In this document: positions 11,336-22,619 of the stretch, piece by piece
Layout: every line of letters begins with the position of its first letter
Numbering within the stretch: position 1 is the first letter of the stretch
DNA from: Musa acuminata AAA Group
Taxonomy: Eukaryota; Streptophyta; Magnoliopsida; Zingiberales; Musaceae
NCBI RefSeq assembly: GCF_036884655.1
Contig: NC_088359.1
Span: 16,225,501-16,289,500, forward strand
Length of the DNA: 64,000 nt
Reading direction: 5' to 3'
Program-made: the position numbers and the translations under genes
Notes under the pieces: generated by a model
Told to the model about the DNA's origin: nothing
The model's database searches: none
Seen by the model: the letters and a program-made list of their open reading frames with translations, nothing else

Positions 11336-14300
11336 AACCGGGCCAAACCACAACTGAAACATAATATAAAGATAAATAAGCAGCCACCGATCGGTCGTTG
11401 AGCACTCACAGTTCGACTAAGTTAATACTTGCTCCCGAAGAGTCAAGCTCCTTCTCTCGGTATGCTTCACCATAATATATACAAGTGCAATTAGTGAGCT
11501 TTGCTGGTATATTTAGAATTAATTCTTTCGGAAATGTATTAGCGAGTTGACTTTGCACGACAAAGCGCTCTCCGATGCTAAGAGGATCCGGCTCTTTTCC
11601 TACTCCCGGAAGATATCATCTGAAAGAGTTAACTGAACTTACCGCTTGGGCGAGGCCCCTTTCTCCCATCCCTAAAGCATAAAGTGGGGGATCCCTTTCT
11701 CATTGACCGAAGAGAGAGAGAGGAGCCTTTAGCCTTGAATCGAGATCCAGACAAGCTACTACTACAAAGGCAAAGTACAAAAGCAAAGAAAGTAATGAAC
11801 TACCTGGTTTACAGCCTAGAAGAAATACTAGTATACGAGTAATCAAGAGCGATAACAGTATTTGTAGCCTGAGTTCAAAGAGCATAAGTTTCAGTCGATG
11901 AAGAATCAAGTATTGGCTTTGAAGCAAGCTTGAGGAGAGGTAGGCAAGGGATAAGGGATAGATGTTGCGCATTAGGGGATAGATCTAGTGCATTCAATTC
12001 TTGTATAGAAGTAGAGAGGTCGGGCAAAACGGAGCATGATACGAATAAAAATAACACTCTAGAGGTAGGGACACAGATTCAGGAGAATCCACAGTGGTGT
12101 CAAAGTCCGATGGTAAGCGATGAAGAAGGGGGTTGAGCTATGTCTGCTAGAATAATACAATAAGAGAATAGCCTAAGGGAAATTCTAATAATCTAATAGC
12201 CTAAAGGGATGCCACTCTCAAGTCAGAATTGAACAAGTAAGTAACAGAGACAAGCAACTACGCCAACAACTAGAACTAGCACCACTACAAGGGAAAGTAG
12301 ATAACCAACCTATCTATACGTCAACAAGGGAAGGGTCAAGCGTTTGGCACTTTACCTTTGCATGCTTTTCTTTCCCTTTATGAGTAGTGAGTCGGTTCAG
12401 GCAATCAATCCATTCTCATCGTTTAAGCCATGTTTCAACTCATATTAAAAGACTTGGATTTAGCCTTAGTGAGAAACCCCTATAGCGCTAGTTAGTTTCA
12501 ATGAGTAAGCATGTGCGCTAGTGAAAAGAGAGTTTTCTAGTTTCTAGTTGGTTGACTTTCATTCTAGGTGAAAGCAGTAAGTAATAATATGTCATTTATA
12601 GATGTCAGCAGTAAGTAATAATATGTCATTTAGCAGTTTGCTTACCTGTTGTAATAACAGTCAGCTGTTTGATAGTGCTTATAGTAAGTAGCTTTAGTAA
12701 GGATGAAACAGTTTCAGAGTCTTTTGTCCCTATAGGGAATATGTTACTTCAAATCAGCAGGAGCAGGAAAAGATGGATGTGTCCTGTTTTCGGTAGCAAG
12801 AGAAGATTCTATGAGTGGAACAAGTAAGGGATGTCCCTCTCCGTAGGGGCAAAAAAAGGACTGGCTCTTGATACTGCTGTAGTTGCTTGGCGGACTCGGT
12901 AATAACTACAACTAACCATATAATATGTGTTCGTTCGCCTCTCCTTACTTACCTAGCTCTAGCTCATGACCTATCCTTGAAGACCCGCTTGCTACATACT
13001 CGTATTCAGTACACCTCGATTCAGAAAGATGACAAAGATACTGGTAGAGATTCTCAAACGCTTAACAAACACTGATGAAACAAGAACTGTACTGGCACCC
13101 TCGAAAGTAACTTCACCTTACTTTCTCAAAGGTATTAAATACAATACAGGAGTCAGGAGTAGAAGACCGGTCCTTATTAATATTCTAATCCCTGAGTGGA
13201 AGACCTGAGTTCAACGTTGCTTGTTTGAGTTGAGCCATAAGAGAGGTAGTCAACTTTTTGTCTTGTGAAATGACAGTTTTCGGGCTTAGAAGCGGGAAGT
13301 GTTGGATCTTACTTATACTAATTCTAAGGGATAAGAAGAGGAAACAGTATCCAATCCAGTAGCTGTGTTGTCTCAAGCAATAAAGAGCAGGGAGCAGGCT
13401 ACTACTAGTGGGGCAAAGGGAAAGAGACAAGCAACGGGCAAGCAGCGGCATACAATCAGTTCACCAGGCAAGCAACGTATAGTTATGGGTACGATCTAGC
13501 GCATTCATTGAGTATTGATTGGCTTGAGTTAGATGAGATGAGAGCCGGAGTTATAGGATCAGAATGCAGGTAGAAAACGGAATACTTAATTTCAGGAGTG
13601 GTTAGTTTACTTAACACAGTATAAATAGCCCAGGAATGGCTGCCGCGCAACACGAACAAAGGACTTTTTTTCTCTTATCTTTATATAGTCTTTATAAAAG
13701 AATTAGGTAACCTACCGAAGACTCTTTCTCTCGACTAAAAGAATGAAACAAGAAACTAGGAGTATAAGAATTCCACTCCAATCCAAGTCCAGAAAAAGAA
13801 GAATTAGCTTGGTATGATAGAATAAGTAACTAACCCTGTTATCTTTCTCGCTAACCCGCTCGCGTAAGCCATGAATACCAGACTCATTACAGGCACCGAA
13901 CAAATTAACACACTTGTGGGATTTTGGACTCTCTGTGCTTTTTTAGTAGTAGCTTGTTTGCTCTTAACCAAAGAAGAAGGGAACGCCGTACCTAGTGCTC
14001 TTTAATGAAAGTCAGAAATAAGCTCGTTAGTAGGAAAGCAAGAAGTAACCAACAAAGTAAGAGTTCCACTCAAAATAAAGAATGAAACGGAATCAGAGGA
14101 ATTAACCTCAAAGGTCAGAATTACACTTAAGGGGCTTAAGCATGAAGGAGGCTTTTGCGAGGTATTTCCTTGATGCAGAGTTGGAATACACCACCAGTAG
14201 GAAAGGAATCAGGTAACACTGTCTAGTGCTAGTGCTCCTTCCTGTATAAGTGGAAAAGTAAGAAATCAACTCGTTAGTGGGAAAGTCAGAATCCAACCCT

Positions 14301-14956
14301 ATAGTAGTAGCTTGCCTCAACGCAAATAGTTACGACCGCTTGAGTTTAATCCTACCAGATAGACAGTTTGAGTTTCATCCTATCCCATATAAGGGAAAGA
14401 TGGAAATGCTCTATTTGACTTTCAAAAGCCTAGAATCGATGCGGTGCGATTTAAAGGTGTGGTTAAGTATAAAGTGAGCGAGAAAGAAGCTCCTTATTTG
14501 CATTTGCAACAGGGGTTCGCCCAGCCCTTTAACTTGATGACTTGCTCCTATGCAGGTTTTAGTATGGTTTCTAGTTTACTTACGTGACATGAGTGGAATC
14601 CGTCTTTGTCTGCCCTAGCTTTAAGTTCTCATATCAGCATGCATACCTTTAAGTTATAATATCAGCATACCTATAAGTATGAATTAGGCACACCCCTGCA
14701 ACTTTAATAAGAGAAACTTTAATAAGATAATAAAATAAGAGAAACTTGTGAATAAGATAAGAAACATATACATGCGCGCGCCCCGACGAGAGTAAGCCTG
14801 AGCGAGTTCTTACTGCTCTACTTGCTGAATGCTTTTCCTTTAATGAGGCACCACTATCCCGACTACTGGAATTTCCATAAGATAGCCTTATTACTGCCTT
14901 GCTTCTTGTTCTCGTATACTTGCTTGCTCTCTTTACTCTAAATAAGCTATTCCTGT

Positions 14957-15085
14957 TCTGATCTTTCCTATTGCAAGTGTTCTGATCCTTCCTATTGCAA
15001 TTGTTTCGATCTTTCCTATTGTAAGTGTTCTGATCTTTCCTATTGCAAGTGTTCTGATCCTTCCTATTTCATATGTTTCAATCTT
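14957..15085 (+). repeat. 24-bp tandem repeat, about five copies
   Basis: The unit is gttctgatctttcctattgc followed by aagt, repeated about five times with one or two changes per copy. It sits at the right margin of the mitochondrial-like block, just before gypsy LTR sequence. Confidence 0.8.
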
Positions 15086-15109
15086 TTCTACTACAATTCC
15101 ATCTCTGCT

Positions 15110-17514
15110 TTTGTCTTAAATATAAAAATTTTGAATTGTTCTAGCCTTGTATTTGATACATCTCTTGTTTAGACGTAACGATTTGAATCTGGAAAGCTTT
15201 CGAGATTCTGACCCTTCCATCTTTTTTTAGCTATAAATCCCTGCATAGATTTCTAATCTAGACATAACTTATTTAATTAGAATATTGACTCGTAAACCTT
15301 TCTTTTGACAGCTTATTTGAATAATTTAGACTTCTATTTCGATTGACCCTATGGATTCTGTAAAATAGAGTCCGTACCTTCTGACATTTTGATACTAAAC
15401 TGTTTATAAGTCCATGTTGGGAATTCTGATTTATGCAAAATTTACTTTGTTAGAAACTAGACTCCTAGATCTTTCTTTTGATACCTATAATGAATAATTT
15501 AGAGTACAAATACCTACCCAACTATCTGTTGAATCCGATCTTATAAATTCGGCCAAACAGAGATCTTATTCTCCGACTTTTGTTTACCAAATTATTTGTA
15601 ACTCTCTATTGGGAACTTCAATTCAGATGAAGCTTATTTTATCTAAAAGTAAGTTGAAATATCTTTTCAATGATATATTTCTTGAGTAAATTAGAGCACA
15701 ATTGATAGTTTGAATCATTTATCCAATGTGCCTCTCGAATTTTGCCAAAAATCGAGCTTGGATCGATTTCACTTGTTCTTATTTCATTCCCTTTGGAAAT
15801 TGATTTTTTTAGCATTCTTTCTTCGAATGAGCTTTATATCATACTTTGAATTCTTATATGCTTTTGTCCTTAAATTATTTATATTCTTGAAACCTATTAT
15901 GTAAAGTTTATGTTGTATCGCATTATTTCGTATGGGCATATGTAAGTTTCGTTGTTATGCATGTGCGTCTGATATATGCTAAAATCCATATATTCTCTTG
16001 CCTTAGTTTCCTTTCAAATTTGAATACATTTTTGAAAGATTATATTTGCATTGTATTAACTCACAAAGGCACATGTACGTTTCATTGTTCCGCATGTGCT
16101 TCCGATATGTGCTAATTTTATTGTTCACACTGTTCTTTTGTACTCTGGTATTTGTGGGATATTGTGAACCTTTGCCAGAAATAGTAAAGGGAATTATATA
16201 TAGAGCCTGCGATGCTCTACTAGCTCCCTCTGACTTCACCTAGACGTGGGTGGATTGAGCTCCTAAACGTGAGAGACTTCTGTCTAGTGATCATTCAGAA
16301 ATGGATGAATCACATTCTATCTGTGGTCCCACTGCACCTTCTGTATATTTGATATGATATTCAGAGGTTTGGTTATGTTTTTTCTATACTTGCTTTGGAT
16401 AATAATGATATAAATGCAATATCAAATACAACGTTTGAGCTTCTGTTTCGTATTTATTTTTTAATATGCTCCGAAATGGTTCAAATGTCGTTTATATGCT
16501 CTGAAATATTTCATATGTTATTGATATGTTCCGAAATGCTCCCTATGCCTCTGAAATGTTCATACACCATTGATACGTTTTGAAATATTTCATATACCAT
16601 TGATATGTTTCGAAATGTTTCATTTGTCATTAATATGCTCCGAAACATTTCATACACTATTGATAAGCTCTGAAATGTTTCATTCGTTATTGATATGATC
16701 CAAAACATTTCCTACGCCATTGATATACTTCGAAATGTTTCATCTGCCATTGTTATGCTCTGAAATATTCTATATGCCATTGATATGCTCTGGAACATCT
16801 CATACACTATTGATATGCTCCAATTACTCTATGCTCTATTTGTTATGAACAAAATATGTTTTGATTAAAATGACATTTATAATTTTGTATCTAATGAGAT
16901 GGTATCCTTGAATCTCTTATATTCTGCCTTGCATTGTGATACCTTGTTTATTTGAAACTATCCTTTTTCGTTCTAGATATGTTTTGTCACTTGTTGAGCT
17001 GTTTTTAGCTCACTCCGTTGTTATCAATCTTTCAAGTCAACTTGTCACTCTGAGATTTTTGTATTGGGCTGAGGCAATGGAGAGCTATTCAAAATTGTGG
17101 GCAAGTCTTGTTAGTTGTTATGTTAATGTTGAATAAGCATATTCTTTATGTAATGACAATGTTGTCAATAAATCTGAATGGATATATTATGTAAAAGTGT
17201 TAGAAGATCTCTCTTATTTGGAATTTCAGAATATTAAGTTTAGTCTATAATGATATTGATTGGTGGTAAATGGTTGGAGTTTTGATTGTATAAATTACTT
17301 TACTTGTAGAATTATAAGTGTTAATATTTTGTTAAGTTGACTTGAGTTTCCATTAATGTGAATTATCGAGTGATGTGATATATGATTATAAATTGCACAG
17401 GTTTTATGGTTGTGAATTTGATTGAATGTTTCTCTGTATCCTCAAATGTTAGTTTAGATCTTGGATTGATTTGTGATGGAAAATTTTAATGTTATCAATT
17501 TGAATGGGTGTGAC
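15110..17514 (+). mobile_element. Degraded LTR of a second gypsy element of the same family
   Basis: It aligns over most of its length with the reverse complement of 6,442-9,022, including gacttcacctagacgtgggtgg, cattcagaaatggatgaatcac and the 30-bp minisatellite. The end gggtgtgaca at 17,514 is followed by gaggtggta, the remnant of a primer-binding site. The first few hundred bases of the LTR are missing at the junction with the mitochondrial-like block. Confidence 0.75.
16440..16835 (+). repeat. 30-bp minisatellite in the second gypsy LTR, about 12 copies
   Basis: Unit approximately cattgatatgctccgaaatg plus tttcatatgc, repeated at exactly 30-bp steps in most places. Copies differ at several positions. 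Because 30 is a multiple of three, both strands show ten-residue repeating ORFs (for example at 16,511-16,708), which are artefacts. Confidence 0.85.
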
Positions 17515-17633
17515 AGAGGTGGTAGTTTGAGGATCAGTGAAATATTTGATATGTTGACATGCAAAATATACTGATGTGTAGTGAACTATAGTGATCGGTG
17601 AAAATTTTCTTTGATACATTTTAGGAATCTAGG

Positions 17634-18230
17634 GTGACGAGGACATTTGGTCCTCCTACTTCATCTACTTCTAATTAATTATAATAGATGAAAGGGTTGA
17701 ACGGGGATATTAAATCAGAATGGCGTAGTGGAAGCATGGTGAACCTAATACATTAGTGGCAGAATAGTGGTAGAAAGATGGATGATGCAAATTGAGAAAA
17801 TATTTGATGTACAAAATTATTTTAATGATCAAAAGAATTTCTGAAGATCAAGGTCAGGAATAGCAAGGACAAGTTTACCAATAAAAATATGATTGAAAAT
17901 GAATCAGAAAATGATAACAAGAGGGTCAAGACATCTGGATTTGGAAAGGGAAGTCATTACAAAAGACTTAATCCTATGTAAGATGAGAGTTAAATTATGA
18001 AATAAGTTTGTGTTTGTGGGTGATTTGAGTCTATTTTGCTTGTGAAAAGTTAGATCATAAAGTCAAAGACTATCCTTTAAACAAGAAGAAAAAAATCACT
18101 GCCTCATAAATCATCAACCCATGTCATAGTATATGTTATCATTAAATATAATTCTAAAATTTCTGAATCAGTGGTCAAAGGTATTATTCATATTGACATG
18201 GTCGAAGGCATTATGTTGATGTGGTCCGCC
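17634..18230 (+). pseudogene. gag remnant of the second gypsy element
   Basis: Short blocks match the intact Gag at 6,320-5,200 in order: GTG-ACG-AGG at the former start codon, a segment translating to [12 protein letters not shown], one translating to NKRVKTSGFG, and one like SESVVKGIIHID. Between them are deletions and frameshifts. Nothing after the gag/protease boundary is recognisable. Orientation is opposite to the first copy. Confidence 0.75.
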
Positions 18231-18525
18231 ATATCGACTTTGAAGCTCCTCGTTGGCATTGATATGGCTGTAGACAGTTGCGAATGGGCATACTACTAAA
18301 TTGTGCCCTATCACACCTCTATCATGAATTAGTTAAGCAAACTTGGTTATCATCTTCGGTACCCAAAGGAACAAATTATATATCATAAATAATCAACAAT
18401 TAGAGAGATGCAAAAATATTTATAGAAGCAAGAAACCATTAAATGCACCATCTAATTCCTAAGTTCAAGAACATAGGATTCCTCGAAATCAACAACTTTC
18501 ATAGCACAAATCCAAGTACGAATTC
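18231..18525. other. Unassigned sequence
   Basis: It lies between the gypsy remnant and the RPB11-like relic. I see no coding similarity, repeat or terminal structure here. Confidence 0.4.
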
Positions 18526-18946
18526 CTAGAAATAGAATCTTGAAGAAAATAAAAGGGCAGAACCTCGGACCTTAAACTGTGACTTCAGATGTTCTAGCTC
18601 ATTGTCGAGATCATTGATGGCCTAATTATATGCCTGGATCGGTGTGCTTTGAATCGTCGAGATTAACGCAGCGCAGCGGAGTGGCTTACCCTGAGTTCGA
18701 CCTCGAGCTCTCGAGGGCTCGGCACCTTGTATCCGGAGAACATCACATCCGGATCTCGACGCAACTGCCTGTGATAATCCCGAAACAAAGGAACGCGTCA
18801 CTCATAAGAACAATAACAGAAGCAGAGTCATCGAATGGAGAGGACGAGCATTACATTTCGAGGAGGTTACCGAGGGTGTGGTCTTCTCTTTGGGTGGTGA
18901 ACTTACCGACGCAGGCGATGTTGGTTTCCTGCACGTAGATAACCAT
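18526..18946 (-). pseudogene. Partial copy of a gene for RNA polymerase II subunit RPB11
   Basis: On the minus strand 18,946-18,855 translates to a segment ending TQREDHTLGNLLE. A GT-AG intron of 86 bp (18,854-18,769) splits the next Met codon. The frame resumes as QLRRDPDVMFSGYKVPSP, later PIQAYN, a stop (TAG at 18,624-18,622, where Gln is expected) and AINDLDNELEHLKSQFK. These are the hallmark segments of RPB11, the small alpha-like subunit that pairs with RPB3. The N-terminal exon is not recognisable, and the segment between PSPREL and PIQAYN is garbled. The retained intron means it is not a processed retrocopy. It is a gene fragment or a decayed duplicate. Confidence 0.75.
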
Positions 18947-21900
18947 AATTCATGACATTCGGTGTACAAAAGCAGTGATGTTGTTTCACGGAGTTAGGAA
19001 GAAGTGAGAAGAATGCAAAATAGACGAGGGCGGAAGGTGGCGGCACTTTTGGGCTACGAAGTCTTGGTGATGTTCCTTCTTCTCCTTCTCCTTCTCCTCT
19101 TTACTCTTGGTGATGTTCCTTCTTCTCTCTTGATGTTGTTCCTCCTTCCTTTTTTACCTCAATCGGATCGTTGGCGCTCTCGTTATATTTACAGCAAAGC
19201 CTGAACCCGGCGTTTGTAAGGCGAAGTTTACATATATACCCCGCTACAATTAATTTTCTGAAATATATTCCTCGAATTTATATATATACCCCAATAGTCA
19301 ATATTATCTTAGCAGAAATATTAAAATTATAATTAACATTAATATTCTTTAAAGTTATTCTTAGAGAGGATTATTATGGTAATAGAATCAAAGGTATTTT
19401 TCGTGTTCTATAAATTTTAAAATATTTTTTATACTCAAATTACGTGAAACTAAACATAATGATATTGGTATTAGAGAAACATTATTATGATTCGTGACCT
19501 AGAAAAAGAAATTTACCCCTGGACGTAAGAAATGAAGAGTCATATAAGATGCTAATTCGACGGAGTCCAATAAATGATCATGTAAGATGCTAATATGCAA
19601 AGTCCGATGAGTTACAGTGTCTCACATGTCACATAATCATCGGATTAAAAAGGAACATATTAAAAAAAAGAATAATTGTTGTAACCTTTCAGATCTGGAA
19701 TATCTTCTTTAATGGCTGGTCATTCTTATTCAAACATTATAAAAGGAATTTTCTATTTTTTTATATCATTTCTCTACTATATCTCACTTACGATACGTTC
19801 CAACTTGAGCAGTATTTTTTTTTTTAACTCCGTTGATCTCATTCCAGAACTCTGTCTATAAATTCAATAGCTGACGATATAAAAGGAGAGATTTTTATTA
19901 TTTATATTTATATTTTTAATTTAATTATTTGTAATATTCTTAAGACACCTTCTAGAAATGTCATCATTTAATTTTAACACCTTTTAAACTTCTTCTATAT
20001 ACTCCTTTTTTTTGTTCCCCTTCTCTTTTTTTTTTCTCCTCCTCCTAATCATCTTGATGATCAGGAAAAGACATAGTTAAGGTTCTGATAACGATACTCA
20101 TATAGATGATTAACCTACAAATGAAATGGATTGTATAAACTAATAATAATAAAAAAATCATGAGAAATAAGAATATGATTAGTAATTGAGGGATTGTCTT
20201 TAATAAAATTATTATTTTAATTATTATATGAAGTAAGGGGTTGTCATCTCTTAATTTGTAACTATAATAATAGCATTAAATCTATGGGTGATTTAAAAAA
20301 AACTATTTTTTTCTTTTCTCTTAAGATGCCTCTTTTTTTTTTTTTTTCAAATAATGTCTCTTATTTTTTTTATCTTGTAAATATCCCTCGTTGCCTCCAC
20401 CTAATAATAAGACCCCATCACTCTACCCATTGACGTCCTATCATAATCTTTGCTATCTTACCATCATTCTCACGTGCTTTCACCCTACCTATGAAAATCT
20501 CACTATCTCATTGCTATCCTCGCAAGCTTCATGAGGCTCTTCTTTCACCTTTGCCATACAAATGGAGATATTGCCATCGTCCTTAGTATCTATTTCCACT
20601 ACACAAGGCTTCCCCTCACTTCTCTCCTGCATGACCCACCACGTGAGATGTCACCTATACCTCTCCATGCTGCTCTGCTTAGTGATTGAACGATAGTGAG
20701 GGGTTACAACAATAAAGAATGAGGGGCAATGAGATAAAATAATAAAAAATAAGGAATGAAGGACGAAAGCAATAAGGTAAAAGCGTCGAGGTCGATAGTC
20801 AATACGGTAAAAGATAACAAGGCACAGGTGAATAAACATCAGGGAAATGAATAAAAATCAGAAATTTGTTTTTTCAGGGAAATGAATAACTTGTTGCAAA
20901 CGTTTGTACTTGTCCAGTAACTACAATCACAATCATTTATAATTGCAGGTAAATAAACATCTCTTACGTGCTTACGAAGGACAATACCTTAAATGCTCTC
21001 ACAAGCATAAACTTTAGCAGGTAATATTTGGACTCCTCGATCATCGCAAACTATATTTACAATCATTTATAATTGCAGGAAAATAAACATCACTTATGTG
21101 CTTGTGAAGGACAAAACCTTAAATGATCTCACAAGCATAAATTTAGAACAGGTAATATTTGAACTCCTCGTTCTCTTGGAGAAGTTCGTGCCGTGGACAC
21201 TTCACATCTTGCGAATGCTTTGCTTTTCATTACCGTAAAATATATATTTGATATCATCAAAATCCATGAAGATCATCATGTCATCAAATAATACAATGGT
21301 TTAGGTTAAAGTGCCAAGTAGATAATTTACATTATTCGGGCAGACATATCCTTTTTTTATTCAAATATTAGGAGGGAAAAATTGTTGGATATTTGAAAAC
21401 CAACAATTTTTATATAACTTGCTTATGAATTTTCAAATTTATTTTAAAGAGGCATTTTTTATATTTTTAAATTCGATTAAAAGGACCGTAATTAAAGTGT
21501 ACCAAATATTTTGTTTTTTTACCATGAATTAAAATTATTGAGTATATCAGTTTATGAATATTAGGACAAAAGTAAAAGGAGAATTATTATGGAATTTTCG
21601 AATTATACAAATGAAAAATCGACTTACATACTACAGGTGAAACCATTAGAAAATCTCCAATTTATAATGAGTTTATAGTTGGAGAGAAACCACTTAATTT
21701 TTCCCACTTAAATATTATGTTAATTATCCCATATTACAAACAAATGAAATTTATACTACATATGTATCCTTCAAACCACCAAATAAAACTACTTAATTAT
21801 CTATTTTTTCTACCTTTACCTGCAGTTCCGACTGAGCTAAATCTTAAGGGATCAATCATTTCCTATGTTCCTCTTTATGACGCAACACGAATGGGGCCAC

Positions 21901-22340
21901 AACTGTCGCTGATCGGTCCAATGGACGGCTAAGATGGACTCCCGGCACTTCCTCAGCCATCTTATAAAAGACACATGCCTCGTGTTTTACCTGCTGCTGA
22001 TCCGCTATTTTAAAAAACTTTTATTGTGGGGGCCAAGAGTACATCCATCTATAATTCAGGTACAATTTGAAACGTAGAAACACAACCCGAATGAATCCGA
22101 AACTCGCATTACTGGCGGTCATGCCAAGTGGACGGCATGGATGGACTCCGAGCATCGACGACTCGTAAATGGCCCACTCCAATACACCGATCGTGTTCCT
22201 TCTGCACCATTGGGCGGGGTTTTTTTTTCTTAGTTTGGACCCACTCCCTGGAGGGTGACGGTAACAGGAGTGGACACCTAAAATTCCCACCGCAACTAAT
22301 AGCCGAATACGAATACATCATGTAACCTAATACATGTAAC
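18947..22340. other. Intergenic region upstream of the PHD gene
   Basis: A (TTC/CTT)-rich stretch at 19,075-19,160 gives a spurious leucine-rich ORF. 19,220-20,360 is AT-rich with long T-runs. 20,931-21,181 is a tandem duplication listed separately. I see no convincing coding exon or transposon terminus. Antisense or sense ORFs of 60-90 codons near 21,717 and 22,021-22,325 have no recognisable domain. Confidence 0.5.
20931..21181. repeat. 130-bp tandem duplication
   Basis: The phrase aatcatttataattgcagg starts at 20,931 and again at 21,061. Each copy continues through aaataaacatc, gaaggacaa, cttaaatg, ctcacaagcataaa and caggtaatatttg to actcctcg. The copies differ by scattered substitutions, so the duplication is not recent. 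Confidence 0.85.
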
Positions 22341-22587
22341 GTTATATATATGTTATATATAGATATATATATCGCTTCTCTCCGCCCCTCTTCCCTGTCT
22401 TCTCTTGGCCCTGGTTCACTTCGCCCGCCCCTTCCCTCTCGCTTCGCAATAATCCCATATATTTCCCCTCGGGCTTATTATTATTTTTATTATCGCCCAA
22501 TTCCCACCTCGCTCTAATTCTTTTTCAAATCGATCACAGGAGCGAAACCCCTCCCCCTTTTAAACCCCAACATCTCATCCGATCTAA
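22341..22587 (+). promoter_or_regulatory. Core promoter and 5' untranslated region of the PHD-finger gene
   Basis: A TATA-rich cluster (ttatatatatgttatatata and following, about 22,341-22,371) precedes a CT-rich leader starting with cgcttctctccgcccctctt. Pyrimidine-rich leaders are common in plant genes. The transcription start is probably shortly after 22,371. The start codon at 22,588 sits in taaATGGCT, a fair plant initiation context. Confidence 0.5.
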
Positions 22588-22619
22588 ATGGCTTTCCACA
22601 TCGCTTGCCCCATCACTTG
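22588..22619 (+). CDS. PHD gene exon 1
   Basis: A 32-nt exon encoding [10 protein letters not shown] plus two bases of a Cys codon. The donor gtaata follows. The Cys codon is completed by the first base of exon 2, giving CRRICDC, so the short exon is supported by phase and by a regular Cys spacing across the junction. It is too short for ORF callers. Confidence 0.75.

Larger units (their letters stand above)
9623..15110. other. Probable nuclear insertion of mitochondrial DNA (NUMT)
   Basis: The texture changes at once after the LTR end at 9,622. The DNA is no longer AT-rich, is dense in short purine-rich and pyrimidine-rich phrases, and has shuffled internal repeats. It carries no transposon protein or plant gene. 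A decayed tRNA at 11,214-11,287 resembles plant mitochondrial trnI-CAU, which together with the texture suggests plant mitochondrial intergenic DNA. The left junction is sharp. The right one lies near 15,110, where gypsy LTR sequence begins. Except for the tRNA and repeats listed separately I recognise nothing in these 5.5 kb; the small ORFs look random. The origin is inferred. Confidence 0.5.

Noticed and set aside
16395..16708. ORFs with ten-residue repeats on both strands
   Set aside because: The 30-bp minisatellite is divisible by three, so it produces repeating frames without coding function.
18630..18938. 102-codon plus-strand ORF
   Set aside because: It is antisense to the RPB11-like relic, whose matches on the minus strand explain the sequence better.
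21717..21932. 71-codon plus-strand ORF upstream of the PHD gene
   Set aside because: The end reads somewhat protein-like (YDATRMGPQLSLIGPMDG), but there is no known domain and no supporting exon nearby.
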